Below, one piece after another: positions 1 through 5,846 of a DNA stretch of 35,057 bases. Under the pieces are notes generated by a model. The model was not told where the DNA came from. It worked only from the letters and a program-made list of their open reading frames with translations, and made no database searches. The stretch covers positions 2,501-37,557 of the forward strand of contig JABGVH010000007.1 in NCBI GenBank assembly GCA_018646195.1, in the 5' to 3' direction. Numbering within the stretch: the stretch's first letter is position 1; each line of letters starts with the position of its first letter. A program made the translations under genes and the position numbers. The DNA comes from Halobacteriovoraceae bacterium (lineage in GTDB: Bacteria; Bdellovibrionota; Bacteriovoracia; Bacteriovoracales; Bacteriovoracaceae).

Positions 1-189
1 AAAAGAAACTTAGATGAAATTTGCCTGATTCTTGAATGGAATGATCATGCTCGAAAAATAATGCTTATACAGACCGCCGATCTTAATCATTTTGACGAAG
101 AACTTTTTGCTAATACTTTTAATAAAGAAGTAAATTCACTGCTAAAGGAATTTCAAAAAACATACTTTAACTATAAGGGGGAGGCGTGA
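1..189 (+). CDS. C-terminal end of an unknown protein (5' partial)
   Basis: Frame 1 is open from the window edge to TGA at 187-189 and gives the last 62 residues of a protein that starts outside the window. The visible part is mixed charged and hydrophobic (it includes ICLILEWNDHARKIM) with no signal, membrane segment or motif I recognise. Its stop overlaps the GTG start of the PilZ gene (GTGA), so it is almost certainly co-transcribed and perhaps translationally coupled with the PilZ and ABC genes. Function unknown. Confidence 0.6.
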   Translation, partial: KRNLDEICLILEWNDHARKIMLIQTADLNHFDEELFANTFNKEVNSLLKEFQKTYFNYKGEA

Positions 190-548
190 TTTATCACAGA
201 ATTTTTCCCCGTTACTCTACAAAGAAAATCAATGCAAAAATAACATTTTTAAATTTTCAAACCGAATTTACAGTTGACGTTGAAAACATAAGTCTCGGGG
301 GGCTCCAGCTGAGAGGACATCAAGAAATCCCATTCCCCGAGAAGGTCTCTATGACCCTCAATTTTTTAAATCGTGAGGCTTACCAGTTAGAGGCAAAGGT
401 AGTATGGACAAATTTCAACAGAGAAGAGAAACAGAAAATGTACGGCCTTGAATTTATATTTAATGAAGCAGAAGATTTTCAAAAATGGTTAATCTTAATC
501 CGAGCTTTTCACCTCTTAAAAAGAAAAAAACAAAATGCCAGCACTTGA
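186..548 (+). CDS. PilZ-domain protein (possible c-di-GMP receptor)
   Basis: A 120-residue protein made of little more than one PilZ domain. It has the N-terminal basic stretch RYSTKK (about residues 9-14) and the second signature NISLGG (about 34-39), followed by beta-strands ending in VVWTN, the usual PilZ order. The classical RxxxR half of the c-di-GMP site is RxxxK here, so binding may be weakened or altered. The GTG start at 186 is supported by an AAGGGG ribosome site about six bases upstream and by overlap with the preceding stop. The end overlaps the ABC ATPase start at 535 by 14 bases, so the exporter is in the same operon. PilZ proteins usually act on motility, exopolysaccharide or secretion machinery; which one here is unknown. 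Confidence 0.8.
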   Translation: MIYHRIFPRYSTKKINAKITFLNFQTEFTVDVENISLGGLQLRGHQEIPFPEKVSMTLNFLNREAYQLEAKVVWTNFNREEKQKMYGLEFIFNEAEDFQKWLILIRAFHLLKRKKQNAST

Positions 549-1182
549 AGTAAAAGGTATTAGCCGTTCATTTAGTAATGGTAAAAAAGTCCTTGATAAA
601 ATAAGCTTTTCCGCCAAATTAGGAGAGAAAATTCTAATTCATGGCGCGAATGGTTCAGGTAAGACTACATTAGCTAAGATACTAGCAGGTATACTAACGC
701 CTCAAGAAGGCAGCGTTATATGGAGTAGTCATGATTTGCAATTTAGCAGGGAATTGGTAAAGAGTGATATTTCTTGGATAGGCCCTGGAGAGAAGGGATT
801 ATTTCCAAGACTGACAGGAAAGCAAAATCTCGAATTGCTTTCAGATTTTATCGGTACTCCCCAGAAATTACGAGAGGAATTATTCGAATATTGGCGCACA
901 GTCACCCCTGCCGAAAATGCCCTAAGGACCCCTTTTTACCTTTGCTCGACCGGAATGAAGCAAATCCTAAAAATAATGGTACTAGGTTTATATTCACCCA
1001 AATTAATAATCTTAGATGAACCTTTAAAGGGGCTAGACGCTGAGATAAAAGAAAAATTATTCCACTACCTAAATTTATACTATATAGAGGCAACAATTAT
1101 TGTCATGTCACATATGATAGACGAGGTAGAGTCTTCCCTAAAGGCCAAAAAGCTCCAATTAAGAGAAGGCAAGCTATGCTAG
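535..1182 (+). CDS. ABC transporter ATP-binding protein
   Basis: A 215-residue ATPase of the CcmA/ABC-2 export type. Walker A is GANGSGKTT at residues 37-45, the signature loop is CSTGMKQ (the LSxGMKQ variant of CcmA-like exporters), Walker B is LIILDEP followed by the D-loop GLD, and the switch His is in VMSHM. The length is right for a single nucleotide-binding domain. It overlaps the PilZ gene upstream by 14 bases and its stop lies in the first codons of the permease (7-base overlap), so the two form one exporter. It probably dimerises to energise the permease at 1176-1985. Because the maturation genes for a RiPP-like peptide lie directly downstream on the other strand, it is the best local candidate for exporting that product, but this link is only positional. 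Confidence 0.93.
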   Translation: MPALEVKGISRSFSNGKKVLDKISFSAKLGEKILIHGANGSGKTTLAKILAGILTPQEGSVIWSSHDLQFSRELVKSDISWIGPGEKGLFPRLTGKQNLELLSDFIGTPQKLREELFEYWRTVTPAENALRTPFYLCSTGMKQILKIMVLGLYSPKLIILDEPLKGLDAEIKEKLFHYLNLYYIEATIIVMSHMIDEVESSLKAKKLQLREGKLC

Positions 1183-1985
1183 TACAGCTTCTCTTAAAAT
1201 TATTTAAATTAAACTTTAAAGACAACTACTATCAGAAAATTGCTCTCTTTTCAGAGCTTGTCGCCTCCCTCTTAGGCCTGACAATTTATTGGTACACTTC
1301 GAAGGCCTTCGCACCGGCAATTGCTGAGACACTAACGAAGTACCATACAAATTATTTTACCTTTATGGTCATTGGAGAGGTTTTCCTCTATTTCCCGATA
1401 TATTTCATGGAGGGGTTTTCCCGAAAGTTAAGAATGAGTATGGCCGATGGGACTTTTGAGACCCTACTCTCTCTTCCTGTATCCCCTATAAAAACAAATA
1501 TCGTAATTGGCATACAAGGTATCGCAAGGGAGTTGGCCAGACTTACACTATTTATCACACTCGCTGCCCTCTGCTTCGGTCTGAGGTTCGACCCACTCTA
1601 CTTCGCTCAGGGACTGCTATTACAAATTGCCTACTTACCAGTATTCCTGGGACTAGGACTGCTCATTAGCTCTGTTGTGATGATAACTGGCAGGGGCAAT
1701 GGTCTAGTGGCATTTCTCAACACTGGGGCCTCACTTTTGGCAGGAGGTTATTTTCCAATAGAAGTGTTTCCTAACATAGTTCAAAAATTGGCCCTTAAAC
1801 TCTCCCCTTTTACAGCTATACTTCAATCGACGAGAGAAATATTAATTGGAAAACTGGATTTAAATGACTTCTTAACCCCGGTCATCTGGTCAGTGATTCT
1901 ACTTCCTTCCGGAATATATCTATTTAAATGGGCAATTATAAATTTTAAGAGAAAGGGAATACCGCTAATTTTTACGTCTTCTTAA
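1176..1985 (+). CDS. ABC-2 type transporter permease
   Basis: A 269-residue integral membrane protein with about six hydrophobic segments, starting around residues 25-45 and ending near LLPSGIYLFKWAII. It has the ABC-2 family layout: cytoplasmic MADGTFETLLSLPVSP after the second helix, and a glycine-rich LLAGGYFPIEVFP segment typical of the family before the last helices. It starts with ATG inside the ATPase stop region, indicating translational coupling. Its 3' end overlaps the convergent radical SAM gene by 14 bases (1972-1985). The substrate cannot be read from sequence. The neighbours suggest a peptide, but other members of the family export polysaccharides or drugs. Confidence 0.88.
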   Translation: MLVQLLLKLFKLNFKDNYYQKIALFSELVASLLGLTIYWYTSKAFAPAIAETLTKYHTNYFTFMVIGEVFLYFPIYFMEGFSRKLRMSMADGTFETLLSLPVSPIKTNIVIGIQGIARELARLTLFITLAALCFGLRFDPLYFAQGLLLQIAYLPVFLGLGLLISSVVMITGRGNGLVAFLNTGASLLAGGYFPIEVFPNIVQKLALKLSPFTAILQSTREILIGKLDLNDFLTPVIWSVILLPSGIYLFKWAIINFKRKGIPLIFTSS

Positions 1986-3027
1986 GAAAGTCTGAGGCCT
2001 TTTTATGCCTGGCCTTGGCCCTCAGAAGTGTATCTTCGTCACAACCAGTGTAATTCTTTGTATTGGAATAGATCGCCCCTGAACTCCGACTACAAAAATT
2101 CTTGTGGTCACAGGATTCGCACTCCGTAAAATCTTTCTCCACTAGCCCTCTGATACCCTTTAAAACACTACTATTGTCCCAGATTTCCAAAAACTTCTTA
2201 TCCCTTAAATTTCCGGACGGGACAGGAGCTCCAATGCAAGGGAAGACCTCGCCATTAGAAGAAATCCCACAGACCGACCTAGCGCAAGCGCATTGGTATA
2301 CAGGCTCCTCTGAATAGTTAAAAAAGAGCTCTCCGTCTTCACTCTCTAACAGCTGACCAAAGTCCTGCTCTGTCAGAGCGCAATTTTTGGACCCCTCACT
2401 GCCATCATACCTTTCTGTAATTTCATCGGAAAATTGATAATTAACTTTTAAGTCATCGAGTAGTTTCATCATTTTTCTTATGTCTTTATAATTTCCTTTA
2501 TGAACAATTATATTTACAAAAAACTCGAATCCTACCTTTAAAGAATTCTTAATCCCTTGCATCGTTAAATCGAAGCCATTAGAAACACCTGTGAACTGCT
2601 CATATGTCTGATTATCTAAACCATAAAAACTAATATCAAGTGTTACCAACCCGGCCTGGTAAAGTTCATGGCATTTTTCAATTGTTAGGTAAGAGCCATT
2701 AGTTTTAATCCTTGCGACACTTTTATTAAATTTTACTCGCTCTATAAACTTGGTTAAATCAGGATGGAGAAGAGGTTCTCCACCGGTAAAGGTGATATAC
2801 AAAGCACCAGCAGAGGCGACCTGATCAATTACATCTAAAATTTCGTTTGAATTAAGGGCGGTTTCTTTTAAAGCTGGATCGGGTATTTTCGAGCGATCAA
2901 AATTGTAGCAATGAAGGCATTTAAAGTTGCATTGTAAACCAATCTCAATGGTCGTAAAAAGAGGCGTGCAACTATGATAGGCATCTCTCGCTGCTTGCGA
3001 CAGTAAAGATTTTTCTTCACTGGCCAT
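1972..3027 (-). CDS. Radical SAM/SPASM peptide maturase
   Basis: A 351-residue radical SAM enzyme. The [4Fe-4S]-SAM motif CxxxCxxC is at C33, C37 and C40 (QCNFKCLHC), followed by the FTGGEPLLHPDL element that binds SAM. The C-terminal third is a SPASM domain with many Cys: QCACARSVCG, GEVFPCIGAP, CESCDHKNFC and GCDED. This is enough for two auxiliary clusters, as in AlbA, PqqE and anSME type enzymes. SPASM enzymes commonly build thioether or C-C links in ribosomal peptides. The start codon shares one base with the stop of the PqqD-like gene, so the pair is co-translated: recognition protein plus maturase. The probable substrate is the 60-residue peptide at 5645-5827, whose core has two Cys. 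The exact bond made is unknown. Confidence 0.92.
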   Translation of the reverse strand: MASEEKSLLSQAARDAYHSCTPLFTTIEIGLQCNFKCLHCYNFDRSKIPDPALKETALNSNEILDVIDQVASAGALYITFTGGEPLLHPDLTKFIERVKFNKSVARIKTNGSYLTIEKCHELYQAGLVTLDISFYGLDNQTYEQFTGVSNGFDLTMQGIKNSLKVGFEFFVNIIVHKGNYKDIRKMMKLLDDLKVNYQFSDEITERYDGSEGSKNCALTEQDFGQLLESEDGELFFNYSEEPVYQCACARSVCGISSNGEVFPCIGAPVPSGNLRDKKFLEIWDNSSVLKGIRGLVEKDFTECESCDHKNFCSRSSGAIYSNTKNYTGCDEDTLLRAKARHKKASDFLKKT

Positions 3028-3296
3028 CAGAGAGCTTCTTTTAAGAGACCCATATCCCCTAATTTTTTAATATACTCATTGGTATCTGCACGAGCGACAT
3101 CTAACTCTAGGGAGTATTCTTTACCTAGAGAAATGACAATGTCTTCGAATAGGTTCTCGCCATTGCAGAGCTCCCAAATACTAGAGCCTACTGCATTAAG
3201 CCGATGAACTTCTTTATTGGACCTTGAGTCAATTATTAAAATTTCCTCACCAATTTTTTTCCAGGCCAATTCAGCATTTTTCTGTGGTTTGTTCAT
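3027..3296 (-). CDS. PqqD-family peptide chaperone (RiPP recognition element)
   Basis: An 89-residue PqqD-like protein with the family's winged-helix pattern: beta-strands (ILIIDSRSNKEVHRLN), then AVGSSIWELCNG, where the family has NxxgaxIWxLcDG, then a helix pair ending in LGDMGLLKEAL. Such proteins bind leader peptides and present them to the maturase. It has no Shine-Dalgarno sequence. Instead a -35/-10 pair (TTGAGA, 17 bp, TAGAGT) ends six bases before the ATG, suggesting a leaderless message. It overlaps the radical SAM gene by one base. The likely ligand is the YxxPxI leader of the peptide at 5645-5827, because lasso-type recognition elements read YxxP. Confidence 0.88.
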   Translation of the reverse strand: MNKPQKNAELAWKKIGEEILIIDSRSNKEVHRLNAVGSSIWELCNGENLFEDIVISLGKEYSLELDVARADTNEYIKKLGDMGLLKEAL

Positions 3297-3302
3297 ACTA
3301 AA

Positions 3303-3331
3303 ACTCTAACATCAGGGCCTTCTTTTCTCAA
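3303..3331 (-). promoter_or_regulatory. Promoter of the PqqD/radical SAM pair, apparently leaderless
   Basis: On the minus strand, TTGAGA (3331-3326) is a 5/6 match to the -35 box. A 17-base spacer separates it from TAGAGT (3308-3303), a 4/6 match to the -10 box. Only six bases (TTTAGT) lie between the -10 box and the ATG at 3296, so transcription should begin at or next to the start codon. No ribosome site is present. Confidence 0.5.
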
Positions 3332-3357
3332 GAACGCTAGCAAAATAGAGGCGTTCT
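3331..3357. promoter_or_regulatory. Inverted repeat between divergent promoters (possible operator)
   Basis: AGAACGC (3331-3337) and GCGTTCT (3351-3357) form a perfect 7-base inverted repeat with a 13-base spacer. It abuts the -35 box of the minus-strand promoter and covers the -35 and spacer region expected for the plus-strand promoter, so one regulator could control both the maturase pair and the nucleotidyltransferase. Both arms lie in an 80-base divergent intergenic region with no other function. The regulator is unknown. Confidence 0.4.
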
Positions 3358-3362
3358 CATGG

Positions 3363-3368
3363 TATATT
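3363..3368 (+). promoter_or_regulatory. -10 box of the nucleotidyltransferase gene
   Basis: TATATT ends exactly six bases before the ATG at 3375, the same geometry as on the opposite strand, and there is no Shine-Dalgarno sequence. No good -35 box lies 16-18 bases upstream; the inverted repeat at 3331-3357 occupies that place, which would fit activator-dependent transcription. Confidence 0.35.
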
Positions 3369-3374
3369 GATGCT

Positions 3375-4328
3375 ATGTCATTTTATAGTGAGATCTTTTA
3401 TAAAAAAATTAAAAATGAACCTAGAATTCTGAAGGAGCACTTGCTTGAAGGTTTTGCTTTTAATTATTTTAACTCAGAAGAAAAGAGCAGAAACCCGGAT
3501 TGGAGGGTCGCCAACAACCGTCAATGGGCCAGGAATGCAAATTTTGTCTCTGAACTGCAAGAAATGGCCCCTCGTTTTCAATCTAAAGGAATTAAGCCGG
3601 TTCTATTAAAAGGAATTGTACTGATTAATGATATCTATCGTGAGCTTGGAGCAAGGCAATTATCAGACATCGATATCTTAATTAATTTAAATGAATATCA
3701 AAACGTAAAAGAAGTTTTAGAAAGCTTTGATTACAGTGAGCAAGAATTGAATAAATGGCAAGGAGATGACTTTAAAAGTATCTTCATTAAGGAAGGACCT
3801 CTCGGCCAAATAGTCATTGAACTTCACACTCGGCTTTTTTATCATATTAAAAAAGAACCAGACTATACGACCATTCCCTTTATGACTTCCCCTTACCTAA
3901 AACTAGCAATAGAGGAAAACTTAATACATCTGATGGGGCACCTGGTTTTTCAGCATAATTTTGGAAAGTTATTTTGGTTAATTGACATAGACCTATACAT
4001 AAAGAAATACAGAGATGAAATAAACTGGGAAAAACTCATAGTATTAAGTAAGGAACTAAAATTACAAAAATCAATACTTATGACTTTTACGGTTCTATTT
4101 GAGCAATTCGAGACCCCCATCCCTCCTCAAATCGTTGAAAGTTTGGGCCTAAAGAAATTCTATATTTGGAAAAATTTCTTAAACTGGAACCTACTTACAT
4201 CATCGACTCAAGTCAGCTTCGGTTATTATTTTATTAAACATTTGACTAAAGATCATATTTCAACGGCCTTACAATACGACTTACTATGGTTCAGGCATAA
4301 AATTAAAAAGACATTCTTTTTGAAATAG
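3375..4328 (+). CDS. Nucleotidyltransferase family protein (NTP_transf_5-like)
   Basis: A 317-residue protein of the uncharacterised nucleotidyltransferase family (PF14907 type). The key block is residues 75-103: KG at 79-80, INDIYRELGARQ, then SDIDILI with the metal-binding pair D98 and D100. The later segment IVIELHTRLFYH matches the usual ExHxxL element. The catalytic residues are intact, and the length is in the range I expect for the family. In paeninodin-type lasso clusters such enzymes sit with an HPr-kinase-like protein and are thought to modify the peptide further after phosphorylation. Here the kinase partner is at 4709-5632. It is on the strand opposite to its neighbours, has no ribosome site, and its 3' end overlaps the convergent S26 peptidase gene by 26 bases. 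Substrate inferred, not shown. Confidence 0.82.
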   Translation: MSFYSEIFYKKIKNEPRILKEHLLEGFAFNYFNSEEKSRNPDWRVANNRQWARNANFVSELQEMAPRFQSKGIKPVLLKGIVLINDIYRELGARQLSDIDILINLNEYQNVKEVLESFDYSEQELNKWQGDDFKSIFIKEGPLGQIVIELHTRLFYHIKKEPDYTTIPFMTSPYLKLAIEENLIHLMGHLVFQHNFGKLFWLIDIDLYIKKYRDEINWEKLIVLSKELKLQKSILMTFTVLFEQFETPIPPQIVESLGLKKFYIWKNFLNWNLLTSSTQVSFGYYFIKHLTKDHISTALQYDLLWFRHKIKKTFFLK

Positions 4329-4731
4329 TAGTTAAAACAAAAATAATAGATAAGGCAAAGTAACGAATAACTTTCCCCCATGGTTTAAGAGCAAAACGCG
4401 AGAAAAAGGCCAGCATAATTTTGAATTTTTGTCCTGCCTCTCCCCATTTGTATAAATTACCGTTACTTCTAAAACCAGTGACTAGGCCAAATAAGTTGGC
4501 TCGATCGGGTAGTTCCTCATAAAGGGAGCGGTCTCCTTTAGTGACTAATGAGGGTTGCATTTTAATTACTCTATGTGCCACCCATTCCTCATTATCTCTA
4601 AAGACAATAAGGTCTCCTAAACAAGGTCTATAAAGACCCAGTTCTCTGACAAAAAGCACATCTCCTTCATTAAAAAGAGGAGACATACTGGGGCCAGAGT
4701 AAGGAATTTCAATCTCCTTTAGACCCATCAA
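4303..4731 (-). CDS. S26-family signal-peptidase-like protease
   Basis: A 142-residue S24/S26-fold peptidase. Box B is SGPSMSP with the nucleophile S15. The box C-like GDLIVFRD is at 39-46. Box D is AHRV with H53 where LepB has Lys, so it is of the SipW/ER Ser-His class. Box E is TKGD at 64-67. There is no N-terminal membrane anchor; the only strongly hydrophobic stretch is near the C terminus (about 121-136, RYFALSIIFVLTT). This suggests a C-tail anchor and possibly a catalytic domain on the cytoplasmic side, unlike ordinary signal peptidases. It overlaps the HPr-kinase gene by 23 bases, so it belongs to the peptide operon, where leader removal is a natural role. A general signal peptidase is the alternative. 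Confidence 0.82.
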   Translation of the reverse strand: MMGLKEIEIPYSGPSMSPLFNEGDVLFVRELGLYRPCLGDLIVFRDNEEWVAHRVIKMQPSLVTKGDRSLYEELPDRANLFGLVTGFRSNGNLYKWGEAGQKFKIMLAFFSRFALKPWGKVIRYFALSIIFVLTTISKRMSF

Positions 4732-5632
4732 TTAGCTCCCAAAAAGAACTGTTTTTGGGGAATTCTAATTCCCACATCGAGATATTTTGCATTGCCAGCT
4801 CAGAGAGCTCTAGCGCTTTTAGTTCAATTTCTTTTTCACTATTATTCCAAAAAAGGTTAGTCATGGAGGCCAATAATTTGGCCATACCTTGGTTTTTTTC
4901 TAGTTTAGACTTACTAGAGTTAGCACCTTGGACAATCCAAAAAAAGCCTCCGACAGGCCATTGCCTATTATAGTCGATATTTTCAAAATGCTGACCACCG
5001 ACACCTCCTGGAAGGGCAATGTTACTAGCACCAACTTGGAGAATATTCATATCGTCGCCAAGGATTGTTCTCTCCTCAGAAAGAGATGTAATAGTAGTTT
5101 TACCGGCACCGGACTGGCCCAAGAAGAAATAGGCCTTTCCGTTTCTACCTACTACACATGAGCTGTGTAAAATTAACTGATTTTGGTGGATCATATGTTT
5201 TGGAAGAAACCATCGCATGCAATTATAAAAACCATCGCCCAAACTAGGTCTGGCAATACATAAAGTATGTTGTTCATTTTGAGCGGCCAAAAAATCTCTT
5301 TGGATGGCACAGCTAAAACTACCTTGACTAAAAGTTATACAGTCCGACGAGTGTTCTTGCTCAAATTCATCGGCCGACAAATTAAAATGTTCAGGGGGAT
5401 AGAAAATTATGTGAGAATCATAGTTCGACTTTAGGTCTAAAAACCAAGAAGACGGGAATTCGTTTCTTAAATCTCCCTCTAATTGAGGATTTGAGGTCGA
5501 TAGTTTTAAAGTAATTCCATTGTAGCGAATGATAAAAGAATTGAGCTGTTTGTCATCTGGCCTCATGCCAATAAGAGAACAGATTAAGTCTTTTTTCTTT
5601 GTGTAAAGAGAAGTATTTTGGAGATCTTCCAA
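4709..5632 (-). CDS. HPr-kinase-like protein (peptide-tailoring kinase candidate)
   Basis: A 307-residue protein with a C-terminal HPr kinase/phosphorylase-like P-loop domain. Walker A is GQSGAGKTT with K178, in the context AYFFLGQSGAGK. Then come RTILGDDMNIL (acidic pair for metal) and a Gly-rich LPGGVGG loop. The N-terminal ~140 residues do not look like the HprK regulatory domain, and no HPr or PTS gene is nearby, so carbon-catabolite control is unlikely. Members of this kinase family in RiPP clusters phosphorylate the C-terminal Ser of the precursor (established for paeninodin), and the peptide encoded 12 bases upstream ends in Ser. The ribosome site is weak (a short AAGG close to ATG), behind a small hairpin, so expression below that of the peptide is likely. 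Confidence 0.85.
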   Translation of the reverse strand: MEDLQNTSLYTKKKDLICSLIGMRPDDKQLNSFIIRYNGITLKLSTSNPQLEGDLRNEFPSSWFLDLKSNYDSHIIFYPPEHFNLSADEFEQEHSSDCITFSQGSFSCAIQRDFLAAQNEQHTLCIARPSLGDGFYNCMRWFLPKHMIHQNQLILHSSCVVGRNGKAYFFLGQSGAGKTTITSLSEERTILGDDMNILQVGASNIALPGGVGGQHFENIDYNRQWPVGGFFWIVQGANSSKSKLEKNQGMAKLLASMTNLFWNNSEKEIELKALELSELAMQNISMWELEFPKNSSFWELIDGSKGD

Positions 5633-5642
5633 GGATTACCTT

Positions 5643-5658
5643 AGCTAAGAGTTTAGCT
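5643..5658 (-). promoter_or_regulatory. Small hairpin at the end of the peptide gene
   Basis: AGCTAA and TTAGCT form a perfect 6-base stem with a 4-base loop covering the last codons and stop of the 60-residue peptide gene, just before the weak start of the kinase gene. It has no T-run, so it is not a terminator. It could protect the upstream mRNA or lower translation of the kinase. Confidence 0.35.
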
Positions 5659-5827
5659 TATTGCCGTTACAAAACTGTGGCGCACCGGTAGAGGCCTTGC
5701 GTCCACCTTTAGCGTTACCATTGCATACCGCGCCAAACACCATCAAGCTCTCTGTTTCGATAGTAGGCTTTTGGTAGACCTTTTTCTTGGTGGTCTCATC
5801 CTTTTTACTTTTTTCTTTATCAGTCAT
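5645..5827 (-). CDS. Candidate RiPP precursor peptide with two CNGN motifs
   Basis: A 60-residue peptide. Residues 1-17 are Lys/Glu/Thr-rich and disordered. Residues 18-23 are YQKPTI, matching YxxPx(I/L), the motif that lasso-peptide recognition elements bind. Then comes a short hydrophobic patch (LMVFGAV, 28-34), and a Gly/Asn/Lys-rich C-terminal part from C35 to S60 with C35-N-G-N and C53-N-G-N-K. The last residue is Ser. The ribosome site AAGGAG is strong and well spaced, and the gene lies 19 bases after the giant surface-protein gene and 12 bases before the kinase gene. No signal peptide is visible, so export would need a transporter. A PqqD-like protein, a radical SAM/SPASM enzyme, a kinase, a nucleotidyltransferase and an S26 peptidase are all within 3.7 kb. 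I see no close match to a named precursor family; the core boundary (perhaps near residues 32-35) is a guess. Confidence 0.75.
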   Translation of the reverse strand: MTDKEKSKKDETTKKKVYQKPTIETESLMVFGAVCNGNAKGGRKASTGAPQFCNGNKLNS

Positions 5828-5846
5828 AACCGCTCCTTCGTCTATT

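Noticed and set aside
4709-5632. Housekeeping HPr kinase/phosphorylase
   Set aside because: The N-terminal domain does not resemble HprK, no HPr or PTS genes are nearby, and the neighbours are peptide-maturation genes.
5645-5827. Lasso peptide precursor in the strict sense
   Set aside because: The leader motif fits, but there is no Asn-synthetase-like cyclase or transglutaminase-like protease in the window, and the core lacks an obvious Gly1 plus Asp/Glu ring position.
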